DNA of 7,713 nucleotides from Candidatus Coatesiibacteriota bacterium (GTDB taxonomy: Bacteria > Oederibacteriota > CAKKQC01): assembly GCA_023265785.1 (NCBI GenBank), contig JAHFSL010000106.1:1-7713 (forward strand), read 5' to 3'. Under the pieces are notes generated by a model. The model was given only the letters and a program-made list of their open reading frames with translations. It ran no database searches and had not been told where the DNA came from. Within the stretch, counting starts at the first letter, position 1. The number at the start of each line of letters is the position of its first letter. Positions 1-6,927 of this stretch are shown here, one piece after another. The position numbers were made by a program, and so were the translations under genes.

Positions 1-310
1 TGAGCAGGGCGAAGGCCTCCTCGTTGAAGCACACCAGCAGGTCAAGGGCCTCGCCGTGGGAGCGCACCGGCGAGGCATCCGCCCGGACCAGGAAATTGCA
101 GGCCCCGCCCTTGATCTCGGCCGGGATCACCTGCAGGGTGAAAATCTCGTAGCCGGCGTTTGCCAGCGCCAGCGAAAGCAGTTCGCCGCAGGAGAGGACC
201 CCCTCGCCCGCCTCACCGCCGATCTTGATGATCCGGTCCGTGCGTTCCGCCACGACTTCCCTGATTATACCTTCCAACGCCTGAGGCTCAGGATCCCTGG
301 CCGCCCTCAT
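1..310 (-). CDS. korA: 2-oxoacid:acceptor oxidoreductase subunit alpha (KorA-like), 5' part only
   Basis: This is the N-terminal part of about 103 codons; the gene runs off the left edge. The protein would be part of a thiamine-diphosphate 2-oxoacid:ferredoxin oxidoreductase that oxidatively decarboxylates a 2-oxoacid such as 2-oxoglutarate to the acyl-CoA in the cytoplasm. The visible part is the gamma-type domain that many KorA proteins carry fused at the N-terminus. It shows GGEAGEGV at residues 31-38, then PAEIKGG at 63-69, a VR pair at 75-76, SPVRSHGEALDLLVCFNEEA, all family hallmarks. The ATG at 310 overlaps the upstream transferase by 23 nt but has no clear Shine-Dalgarno. A GTG at 253 with AGGGAAG just upstream gives a start nearer the usual family N-terminus and is a real alternative. 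A stand-alone gamma subunit is possible because the rest is unseen; GEAGEGV with IKGG favours the fused alpha form. Substrate is not determinable here. Confidence 0.85.
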   Translation of the reverse strand, partial: MRAARDPEPQALEGIIREVVAERTDRIIKIGGEAGEGVLSCGELLSLALANAGYEIFTLQVIPAEIKGGACNFLVRADASPVRSHGEALDLLVCFNEEAFALL

Positions 311-1019
311 CCAGCAAGGCTTTGAGGCGGCGGTAATCGGCGTGGCGGACCTGCGCTTCCAGGAACGGCAGGTCGTCCGGGGTGGCAATCTGATGCCAGC
401 GGGGCAGGAGGAGGCTGGACCGGCCCAGCGCGGCCAGGTTGTCATGGAGCTGGGCGAGCTCCCGTCCGGTTCCCCAGGGCACGTCGCGAAACATCCTGAC
501 ATCGGGGGCGCGCACACCAATCAGGTAGGTGCTTCCGTCCCAGGTCGGGCCGATGACGCAGTCAACCGACGACAGGCTTTCCACCGCCTGCTGGAGGGCC
601 TCCTGGGGCAGGGTCGGCGAGTCACTGCCCAGAACGATCTGGCGGGCGAACCCGTTCATGCGGAGGCGTTCCAGGGCATGGTTGATCCGCTCGCCGATCG
701 TCCGGCCCCGCTGGACGATGAACCGGCCCTCGAACTTCCCGAACCGGCCCATGACGAGCGCCTCGATTTCCCGGCCGCGTTCCTCGGGGCGGTAGAACGC
801 GAACACCTCCGTCTCCTTGAGGCGCTGGGCCTTGGCCATGACGAGCAGTGCGCACTCCCAGTAGAACCGGGCGGCACGTTCCGCGCCCAGGGCTTCCTGC
901 AGTCGCGACTTGACGGTTCCGGGCTCGGGATAGCGCAGGAAGAGCGCCAGCCCTGCGGGTGCCAGGGGCCGGGCGGGCGCCCCGTCTGGCTCAGCGCGGG
1001 CGGAAGGCGGGGTGTCCAT
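288..1019 (-). CDS. TIGR04282/DUF2064-family glycosyltransferase (rSAM/selenodomain-associated transferase 1 type)
   Basis: A 243-residue soluble GT-A-fold nucleotidyl/glycosyltransferase-like protein; the substrate of the family is not known to me. After a Pro/Ala-rich tail of about 22 residues, the core opens with LALFLRYPEPGTVKSRL (24-40), the family's nucleotide-binding N-terminal motif. It continues with QRGRTIGERINHAL (103-116), GSDSPTLP (131-138), where the Asp is the likely metal ligand, and GPTWDGSTYLIGV (157-169). The usual DGGYYLIG is here DGSTYLIG, a small departure in a conserved loop. The ATG at 1019 has no Shine-Dalgarno but lies just downstream of a weak extended -10. An in-frame ATG at 1079 would add 20 residues and cover the palindromes between the divergent genes. 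The much longer open frame upstream to 3158 is antisense to the secreted-protein gene and is not translated protein-like sequence. The stop overlaps the korA-like gene when that gene starts at 310, so the two are probably one transcript. Confidence 0.85.
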   Translation of the reverse strand: MDTPPSARAEPDGAPARPLAPAGLALFLRYPEPGTVKSRLQEALGAERAARFYWECALLVMAKAQRLKETEVFAFYRPEERGREIEALVMGRFGKFEGRFIVQRGRTIGERINHALERLRMNGFARQIVLGSDSPTLPQEALQQAVESLSSVDCVIGPTWDGSTYLIGVRAPDVRMFRDVPWGTGRELAQLHDNLAALGRSSLLLPRWHQIATPDDLPFLEAQVRHADYRRLKALLDEGGQGS

Positions 1020-1027
1020 GGCGGAGT

Positions 1028-1036
1028 ATCTTATCA
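1028..1036 (-). promoter_or_regulatory. Weak extended -10 for the minus-strand transferase
   Basis: On the minus strand TGATAAGAT reads as an extended -10 (TG, one base, then TAAGAT, four of six consensus matches). Transcription would begin near 1020-1021, almost on the ATG at 1019, so the message could be leaderless, which would fit the missing Shine-Dalgarno. No good -35 box is visible at 17 bp spacing. This is a weak motif match only. Confidence 0.22.
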
Positions 1037-1050
1037 GCGCCCGCGGGACG

Positions 1051-1068
1051 GCCTGACGAACGACAGGC
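1051..1068. repeat. Imperfect 18-bp palindrome in the divergent intergenic region
   Basis: GCCTG and CAGGC arms enclose a second matching pair (CG/CG), so 14 of 18 bases are symmetric. It lies between the divergently transcribed transferase and secreted-protein genes, where an operator for a dimeric regulator would be expected. It could also be chance in GC-rich DNA. Confidence 0.35.
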
Positions 1069-1070
1069 TC

Positions 1071-1085
1071 GGATTCCATGAATCC
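1071..1085. repeat. Perfect 6-bp inverted repeat, GGATTC-CAT-GAATCC
   Basis: Two perfect 6-base arms are separated by 3 bases, just upstream of a TAGAAT box at 1090-1095 and next to the 18-bp palindrome. The position, covering the expected -35 to -10 spacer of a rightward promoter, suits a repressor or activator site. The function is inferred from placement only. Confidence 0.35.
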
Positions 1086-1089
1086 GGCG

Positions 1090-1095
1090 TAGAAT
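1090..1095 (+). promoter_or_regulatory. Candidate -10 box for the secreted-protein gene
   Basis: TAGAAT differs from TATAAT at one base and would start transcription near 1102, giving a leader of about 17 nt that contains the Shine-Dalgarno. There is no recognisable -35 at 16-19 bp spacing; the equivalent stretch is occupied by the inverted repeat at 1071-1085, which could mean an activator-dependent promoter. Confidence 0.35.
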
Positions 1096-1104
1096 AGGGC
1101 GTGA

Positions 1105-1112
1105 GAGAGGGG
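1105..1112 (+). promoter_or_regulatory. Ribosome binding site fixing the secreted-protein start at 1119
   Basis: GAGAGGGG is a good purine-rich Shine-Dalgarno with proper spacing to the ATG at 1119. It would lie inside the coding frame of the upstream GTG at 1101 and directly abuts the ATG at 1113, so 1119 is the best start. Confidence 0.6.
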
Positions 1113-1118
1113 ATGCGT

Positions 1119-4100
1119 ATGACACAAGACCGACGATCGCCGCCGGCCGGGCGGCGCTGGATGGCCTGGGGCCTGCTCGCCGGAGTCTGTGCGGCCCGCC
1201 CGGTCGGGGCCAACTGCGTTGCCGACATCTCGCCCATCCCGGGCGAGGCGGCGCAGGCGATCTTTTTCCCCAACTGGCTGAAGGCGTATGCCGCCGCGTT
1301 CAACATCGCCGAGTACGGGATCACCTGCGGGGCGGGCTGTGCCGGCGCGGCCAACTGCGCGGGTGGCACCGGGTTGTGCGGGGGGACGGGCCTGCAGATG
1401 AACGGCCTCACAATCCAGAACTTCGGGACGGCGGTGGCCGGGACGGACATCGCGGCCGTGTACTGGCGGACGGACGCGGATGCGGCGGGGTTCTACCACA
1501 CGATGACCGCCATCGCCCCGGACACCTGGACCTGGGCCTGGAACGGCGCGGAGGCCAACCCGAACTTCGCCGCCCTGCCGTCGCTCCGGATTTATGCCGA
1601 TATTGCGGCCAGTCCCACGGAGGGGCGGACGATCCAGCTGGGGGTCCCCTATGACCCCGGGTTCAACGTGGGCGGCCTGACCGATACCTGCTGTTGCAAC
1701 GCCACCTTCGCCGATGTCTCCAACCCGATGCCCAAATCCATCTATTACGTCTTCAAGCAGGCCGACCTGATCAGCGCCGCCCCCGGCGACACGATCAATT
1801 ACACCCTGTACTACGGCCGACCGGGCGCGGGAAGTATCACCAACCTGGAGATCATTGATACCGTTCCGCCGTATACCCATTATGTGCCGGGAAGCTCGTC
1901 GGGGATTCCGGCGGCCACACCGGATCCCGGGTACGATCCGGATTGGGGGCCGCCCATCCGGCTCAAGTGGACCTTCCCGGGCCCGCTGGCGACCACGGGC
2001 GGGCCGACGGGGATGATCACCTTCAAGCTGACGGTGGACTGGGGGAACGGGGAGTCCTTTGAGCCAGGCTCCGGCGATGTGGCGGCCCCCGAGGGGTTCA
2101 ACCTTTGGAACCAGGCCACCGGCGTCTTTCCCAACCTGGCGCCGGGCAGCCAGAACCATGCCTCCAACCAGACCCGGACTACGGTGACCCGGTACCTCTT
2201 CTGGAAAACCGGAGACCGGGACATCCTGTACACCTGCACGCCGATCGCGTGCGAGGAGATTACCTATTCGATTTTCATCAAGAACCTCTCCGCGACGAAG
2301 ACCTGGTGGAAGGTGTCCATCTGGGACTCGGTCCCGGCCCAGTTGGATCCGTGGATGACGGGGTACGGCTTCGACGACCCCTGCCTGGGGTGGACCATGA
2401 CCCCGGGCGGGTGTGCGGCCGCCACGCCGGGCCGGGTGATTGCGGGCGCCCAGACCATCCTGACCTGGACGCTGGACATGCCGCCGGCGATGACACTGGA
2501 ATTGCGCTGGAAGGCCTCCATGCGGCCGAGCATCACGGCGGGCGCCACGACGATCAACAAGGTATCCATCATGGAGCAGGGGCGCAGTAACGTGGTCAAC
2601 GGGACCGGCCACGCGGGCGCGCCGCGCAACTTCACCCACCTGGCGAATGTTATCCTGCGCACCACCTATGTCAGCTATGTGGCCTATGACTACACCTCGT
2701 GCTTCGACGCGGGGAACAACTATTACTTCATCACCTTCTATCCCCTGCATCCCTCCACCGCCTTCCAGCTCTTCTACCTGCAGGGGGCGTGCGGGCTGAA
2801 CGCCTCCATCACCACGTCCGCGCTGGCCCTGCCCTGCTCGACCTGGCCCGGACCCGGGTGCAACATCGGGATCGAGCGCCAGCCCCAGATCTACGGAGGG
2901 AATACCGGCTACCTGATCTGCAACAATCCGCGGAATGACTACTACAAGCTCGTGGCCAACTCGCCGGTCCTCTGGGAGGTGATGCCCGATTCTGATGAGA
3001 CCAATCAGGATTCGGTCATGTATGCGCCCACGACCTCCATCACGTTCTGCGGGTACACCGTCTACACCTACCGCCGCCAACAGTTGGCGAACGGGAACGC
3101 CACCGAGGGTGACTACCTGGGCCTCGTCAACACCGAGAATACGGCGACCACCGTCCACCTGTTCACCTGGAACGGCGCCTCGCTGGCTTGGGACTACCAG
3201 GAATCACGGACCATTGACCCCTTGAGCCAGTGGTCCACCGGCGGCACCTCGCCGACGGACGAGGGGCACTGGCGGGTCCTCTCCTCCGATTCCAAGCTGA
3301 TCTGCTGGCAGGGGGACGCGTACGAGGGGATGACCGACTACGACAACTTCACTACCATGGCGCCGGCCACCAGCGGCAACCTGGTGGCCAAGTCGCCCGA
3401 CATCTTTTACGCCTACACTGGGCGGCGGGGCGCCGGGTTCGTCATCACCAACATCGGTGCCGTCAACGCCAAGTACGAACTCTGGCAGTACCAGTCGTCC
3501 GAACGGACCCTCACGGTGGGCTTTGTGCCGCCCCTGCTGGGCGGGGCCTCGGGGACCTGGGTGCCGGTGGACGCCAACACCGTGCCGTTCGGTCAGGCCG
3601 CGGCGAGCCCGTACAATCCCCAGTCCTACAGCACGAACGCGTGCGACAACACGAAGGTGGACTTTTCCGAGACCTTCGAACTGCTCCAGGTGCGGGTCCT
3701 GGCCGGGACGATCCAGGTCCGGACCGGCCGGGGCGCCTCCTCCCGGTACGGCGGCTATGTCCTGCACGGGCTGGACGGCCCGGGCGGGAACCCGTCCCAG
3801 TCGGTCAACGAGTTCTGGCACACCCAGCACTTGGGGGACTCGTCCAACGACCTGGTGGCTTTCTGCCCCGCCAAGGGGATGGTGGTCCAGATGACCTCGG
3901 AGGACGGGTTCTCGGCGACCTATACCTCGACCGGGCCGGACCAGCCGATGGCCTTCTGCGGCATCAGCGAGCTCGCGGGGTCCTGCGGGACCAACTACCG
4001 GGGCCGGGTCCTGGCGCCGGTCGGCGGGCGCGTCATCGCCCAGCAGAACGCGACCTACTTCACCGAGCGGGGGTATACGGCCCCGTTCCTCTCCACCGGC

Positions 4101-4793
4101 GTGCACTATGACATCATCGCCCCGACCACCGTCTTTGCGGGGCAGTCGTTCTGGATCACCGTGGTCGTCCTGAACCAGGGCGGCGGGACCAAGACGGACT
4201 ACTGCGGCACGACCACCTTCACGTCCACCGACCCGCTGGCCAAGCTGGAGGGCGTGGGCATGGCCACCTACGACTTCACGTGGTCGTCGGCCACGGCCTG
4301 CAATACCGCGCCCAACGAGGACGGGGTGAAGCTGTTCTTCAATGTGACGCTGACCCGGCTGGGGCTCCAGACCATCGTGGGATCGGACACGGCCGACGGG
4401 TCCATCACCGGCCTCACCGCCGTCATGGTCGTGGGCGCGGATGTGAAGCTCACCAAGGAGCCCCGGCTGACCGTGGGGGCCTCGGGCGACATCGTCTCGT
4501 TCCGGGTCTGCTGGAGCAACTACTCGAGCGCCTCGGCGTTCACCTTCGTCATCACGGACGCGGTCCCGCGGGGCACCACCTTCCTGCCCGAGGCCGGGAC
4601 GGCGGCGTTCGACTGCGGAAACACGGACGGCTTGCCGCCCGTGACGGCGTATTCGACTGCGACCTCGGTGACGCCGCCGGCGGCGTTCACGACCGGCAAT
4701 CCCACGGCCGGGACCTTTTGGCTGCGCTGGACCATCCCCATGTCCGGCGTGGGCACGACGGGGTGTGTGTGTTACAGAGTGACCGTCAATTGA
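1119..4793 (+). CDS. Large secreted multidomain protein with DUF11 and Ig-like domains
   Basis: A 1224-residue exported protein of unknown function, probably a cell-surface or extracellular structural or adhesive protein. The N-terminus has basic residues (RRSPPAGRRW), a short hydrophobic core and a VGA site, predicting signal peptidase I cleavage after residue 31. Residues 32 to about 205 are Cys-rich (C70, C74, C80, C87 and three consecutive Cys at 191-193). A DUF11-like domain starts near 212 (LISAAPGDTINYTLYYG), and a second, more diverged one covers about 358-500. Residues of about 505-985 are aromatic-rich with a recurring strand motif, resembling no family I recognise firmly. About 990-1100 is a bacterial Ig-like domain (CGTTTFTSTDPLAKLEG, then DGSITG). 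A final DUF11 domain starts near VGADVKLTKEP and ends with CVCYRVTVN. There is no LPXTG, PEP-CTERM or type IX signal and no C-terminal membrane helix. The adjacent gene encodes a glycan ligase. Coding is sure; role is open. Confidence 0.88.
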   Translation: MTQDRRSPPAGRRWMAWGLLAGVCAARPVGANCVADISPIPGEAAQAIFFPNWLKAYAAAFNIAEYGITCGAGCAGAANCAGGTGLCGGTGLQMNGLTIQNFGTAVAGTDIAAVYWRTDADAAGFYHTMTAIAPDTWTWAWNGAEANPNFAALPSLRIYADIAASPTEGRTIQLGVPYDPGFNVGGLTDTCCCNATFADVSNPMPKSIYYVFKQADLISAAPGDTINYTLYYGRPGAGSITNLEIIDTVPPYTHYVPGSSSGIPAATPDPGYDPDWGPPIRLKWTFPGPLATTGGPTGMITFKLTVDWGNGESFEPGSGDVAAPEGFNLWNQATGVFPNLAPGSQNHASNQTRTTVTRYLFWKTGDRDILYTCTPIACEEITYSIFIKNLSATKTWWKVSIWDSVPAQLDPWMTGYGFDDPCLGWTMTPGGCAAATPGRVIAGAQTILTWTLDMPPAMTLELRWKASMRPSITAGATTINKVSIMEQGRSNVVNGTGHAGAPRNFTHLANVILRTTYVSYVAYDYTSCFDAGNNYYFITFYPLHPSTAFQLFYLQGACGLNASITTSALALPCSTWPGPGCNIGIERQPQIYGGNTGYLICNNPRNDYYKLVANSPVLWEVMPDSDETNQDSVMYAPTTSITFCGYTVYTYRRQQLANGNATEGDYLGLVNTENTATTVHLFTWNGASLAWDYQESRTIDPLSQWSTGGTSPTDEGHWRVLSSDSKLICWQGDAYEGMTDYDNFTTMAPATSGNLVAKSPDIFYAYTGRRGAGFVITNIGAVNAKYELWQYQSSERTLTVGFVPPLLGGASGTWVPVDANTVPFGQAAASPYNPQSYSTNACDNTKVDFSETFELLQVRVLAGTIQVRTGRGASSRYGGYVLHGLDGPGGNPSQSVNEFWHTQHLGDSSNDLVAFCPAKGMVVQMTSEDGFSATYTSTGPDQPMAFCGISELAGSCGTNYRGRVLAPVGGRVIAQQNATYFTERGYTAPFLSTGVHYDIIAPTTVFAGQSFWITVVVLNQGGGTKTDYCGTTTFTSTDPLAKLEGVGMATYDFTWSSATACNTAPNEDGVKLFFNVTLTRLGLQTIVGSDTADGSITGLTAVMVVGADVKLTKEPRLTVGASGDIVSFRVCWSNYSSASAFTFVITDAVPRGTTFLPEAGTAAFDCGNTDGLPPVTAYSTATSVTPPAAFTTGNPTAGTFWLRWTIPMSGVGTTGCVCYRVTVN

Positions 4794-4810
4794 AGTGAGC
4801 GGGATAACGA

Positions 4811-4844
4811 CACCGGGAGAGCGGAGAGGCTTGCGCTCCCGGTG
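4811..4844 (+). terminator. Strong GC hairpin between the secreted protein and the ligase
   Basis: CACCGGGAG (4811-4819) pairs perfectly with CTCCCGGTG (4836-4844). After an A/G mismatch the stem continues by two more pairs, with a loop of about 10 nt. No T-run follows, so it is not a classical intrinsic terminator. It lies 17 bp after the secreted-protein stop and 40 bp before the chosen ligase start. It may attenuate read-through, stabilise the upstream message 3' end or mark an RNA processing site. Confidence 0.45.
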
Positions 4845-4868
4845 GGGTCAGGCCTGGCCGGCCATGAC

Positions 4869-4877
4869 GGAGGGAAG
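4869..4877 (+). promoter_or_regulatory. Ribosome binding site for the ligase gene
   Basis: GGAGGGAAG precedes two adjacent ATG codons at 4885 and 4888 by about 7-11 nt. It favours these over the in-frame GTG at 4795, whose extension would have to translate the 4811-4844 hairpin and is not membrane-like, and over the ATG at 4864. Confidence 0.6.
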
Positions 4878-4884
4878 TGTCACG

Positions 4885-6927
4885 ATGATGCTCCAGGCCC
4901 TTCTGCTGGGCGCCGCCCTGCTGGTTGCCCCGGGCCTGCTGGACTCCCCCGTGGATCTGCCCAAGCGGCTGTGGATCGAGGGCGTGGTCATGCTCGGGTG
5001 GCTGGGCTGGCTGGCCGCCGGGCTGGAGCAGGGCCGGCTGGCGTGGCGTCCCTCGGCGCTCGTCGCGCCCGCCATCGGGCTGGTGGGTATCGTGACCGCC
5101 TCCGCCCTCGGAGCCGCCAATCCTGCCCAGGCCCTGGAGGCCGCGGGATTCGGGCTGGCGCTGGCGGCGCTGGCCCTGCTCGCCTCCGGCGCCCTGCCGG
5201 ACGCGGGGGAGGAGGCCGTGCTGAATGCCGCCCTGCTGGCGGCGGGGCTGGAGGCCCTCTACGGCATCCTCCAGTACGCGGGCATCGAGTTCCTGCCGTG
5301 GGCGTCCTCGTGGGGCTCGCGGTGCTTTGGCACGCTCGGGAACCCGATCTTCTTCGCGGAGTTTCTCGCGCCGCTGTTTGTGGTCGGAGTGGCGCGCTGG
5401 CTGGCGGAGGAGGACGAGGAGCGCAAGGACCTGCACGCCCTCCTGGTGCTGACGGTGTTTCTCGCGCTCCTCTTTGCCCAGACGCGCAGTGCCTGGTTGG
5501 GCGCCGCCGGCGGAGCGGCCGTGCTCGTCGCCGGGCTGGCGCGGGCGGTGCCCGGTGGCCGGGCCCTGCTTGGCCGCAACCGGACCTGGCTCCTGGCCTT
5601 CGGCGGATTCGCGGTGGCGGTGGCGCTGACGGTGTCCAGCCCGGCGGTGTTCGGCAAAGGGGCGCTTCCGATCCGGGACCGGCTCCGGGACATGGTGGAC
5701 CGCAAGGGGTGGACGGTGCGTCACCGGCTGGTCCTCTGGCGGGCGGGCCTGGTCATGGCGCGCGAGGCACCGCTCCTGGGCGCCGGCCCCGACCAGTACG
5801 GGTCCCGGTTTCCCCTGGCGCAGGCGGCGTTCCGCGACGCCGCCGCGCAGGCGGGATTCTTCTTCGCCCCCAAGGAGCAGAAAGCGCACAACGACTACGT
5901 CCAGGACCTCGCCGAAACCGGCGTGCTTGGGCTGGGCGCCTGGCTGTGGGTGCTCGCCGTGGTGTGGCGGTGCGGGGGACGGGCGATGCGCGGGGCGATG
6001 GACCCGGGGCAGGGCGCCGTGGCGGCCGGATTGCTGGGCGGGTGCGTGGCGCTCATCCTGGATGCGGGATTCAACTTCCCGTTCCGCATCCTGCCGGTGG
6101 CCGCGATCTTCTGGCTCTGCGCGGGCCGGTTGGCGGCACGCGGGGGGGCCGGTGGCGAGCTCCGGACGGGAGCGCGGCTGGCCGAGTGGCCCCGGCCCCG
6201 GCGCCGGCTGGCCGCCGCCGCCGCTGCGGCGGGCGCTTGTGTCTGGATCGGCCACCTGACGGTGCCGTCCGTCCGCGCCGACCGGAATCTGGCCCGCGCC
6301 ACGGCCTACCTCGGGTCCAACTTTTACGAGATGGCCGAGGACGCGCTGGCCGAGTCCCTGGCCCTGCGGCCGGGGGACGCCTACGCGCACTACCTGGCCG
6401 GCACCGCCCTGGAAAAGACGTGGACCTTTGACTGGACCGGCCGGACGCTCGACCGCGCCCTGGAGCACTACCTCACCGCCCGCCGACTCGGGCTGAACGA
6501 CGAGCTTCTCTACGCCCATCTTGCGCTCGTGTACGAGAAAAAGGGGCAGTTGGACCGCGCCATCCTGGCCGGCGAGGAGGCGGTCCGGATCTTCCCCGAG
6601 TCGGGGGACCACGCCTCCAACCTCGCCTACTGGTATGCCACGCGCCACCGCTCGCTGGACCGGGCCCTCGGGCTGGCCGACGGCGCCGTGGCCTCGGTGC
6701 CGCGCCATCCGCTGTACCACTGGAGTCGCGGGCTGGTGCTCGAGGCCCTGGGACGGCCGCGCGAGGCGCTGGGGGAGCTGGACATCACACGGCCCCTCCT
6801 GCCGAACGTCCAGAATGGCGCCGGGTACCTCGCCGACCTCGCCACCGACACCGCACGAGTCCGTGCCGCAGCGGGTCGGGACCAGACACCGCGCCGCCCC
6901 ATGGGGGTCAGCCTGCAGACGTTCTAG
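4885..6927 (+). CDS. O-antigen ligase/polymerase-family membrane protein (Wzy_C) with C-terminal TPR region
   Basis: A 680-residue polytopic inner-membrane protein of the WaaL/Wzy/PglL superfamily, which moves undecaprenyl-linked glycans onto lipid A, growing chains or proteins at the periplasmic face. About ten hydrophobic segments precede a large periplasmic loop. That loop carries VRHRLVLWRAG (278-288), LLGAGPDQYG (297-306) and H335-N336 followed nine residues later by GVLG, matching the family H[NSQ]-x9-G-x-x-[GTY] signature with its key His. Two or three more helices follow, one very Ala-rich. Residues of about 468-642 form TPR-like repeats (for example YAHLALVYEKKGQLDRAI), probably periplasmic. 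TPR-tailed members include putative protein O-oligosaccharyltransferases, and the preceding gene encodes a secreted protein that could be an acceptor. I cannot separate lipid A ligase, chain polymerase and protein glycosylase from sequence. The start is set by the ribosome binding site; the gene is 91 bp behind its neighbour and may share its transcript. Confidence 0.88.
   Translation: MMLQALLLGAALLVAPGLLDSPVDLPKRLWIEGVVMLGWLGWLAAGLEQGRLAWRPSALVAPAIGLVGIVTASALGAANPAQALEAAGFGLALAALALLASGALPDAGEEAVLNAALLAAGLEALYGILQYAGIEFLPWASSWGSRCFGTLGNPIFFAEFLAPLFVVGVARWLAEEDEERKDLHALLVLTVFLALLFAQTRSAWLGAAGGAAVLVAGLARAVPGGRALLGRNRTWLLAFGGFAVAVALTVSSPAVFGKGALPIRDRLRDMVDRKGWTVRHRLVLWRAGLVMAREAPLLGAGPDQYGSRFPLAQAAFRDAAAQAGFFFAPKEQKAHNDYVQDLAETGVLGLGAWLWVLAVVWRCGGRAMRGAMDPGQGAVAAGLLGGCVALILDAGFNFPFRILPVAAIFWLCAGRLAARGGAGGELRTGARLAEWPRPRRRLAAAAAAAGACVWIGHLTVPSVRADRNLARATAYLGSNFYEMAEDALAESLALRPGDAYAHYLAGTALEKTWTFDWTGRTLDRALEHYLTARRLGLNDELLYAHLALVYEKKGQLDRAILAGEEAVRIFPESGDHASNLAYWYATRHRSLDRALGLADGAVASVPRHPLYHWSRGLVLEALGRPREALGELDITRPLLPNVQNGAGYLADLATDTARVRAAAGRDQTPRRPMGVSLQTF

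Noticed and set aside
265..270. TATAAT on the minus strand just inside the korA-like reading frame
   Set aside because: It is a perfect -10 hexamer by sequence, but has no -35 at proper spacing and lies in coding sequence at an apparent operon junction; chance or weak internal promoter cannot be told apart.
56..325. An 89-residue plus-strand open frame at the left edge
   Set aside because: The minus strand there encodes conserved KorA motifs; the plus frame shows none.
1176..1190. Possible lipobox (LAGVC) in the signal peptide of the secreted protein
   Set aside because: The residue before Cys is Val rather than Gly, Ala or Ser, and a better signal peptidase I site (VGA) follows seven residues later.
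1080..3158. Very long open frame on the minus strand antisense to the secreted-protein gene, continuous with the transferase frame
   Set aside because: It is Gly/Arg/Pro/Val/His-rich with no recognisable motif, mirrors a well-supported plus-strand gene with signal peptide and known domains, and is expected in GC-rich DNA where antisense stops are rare.
6205..6235. GCC/GCG-rich run encoding polyalanine in the ligase
   Set aside because: It is part of a predicted transmembrane helix in GC-rich DNA; not a convincing tandem repeat.
4786..6720. A 644-residue open frame on the minus strand across the ligase gene
   Set aside because: Composition is Gly/Arg/Gln/His/Pro-rich and low-complexity, no domain is visible, and the plus strand carries a clear Wzy_C/TPR protein.
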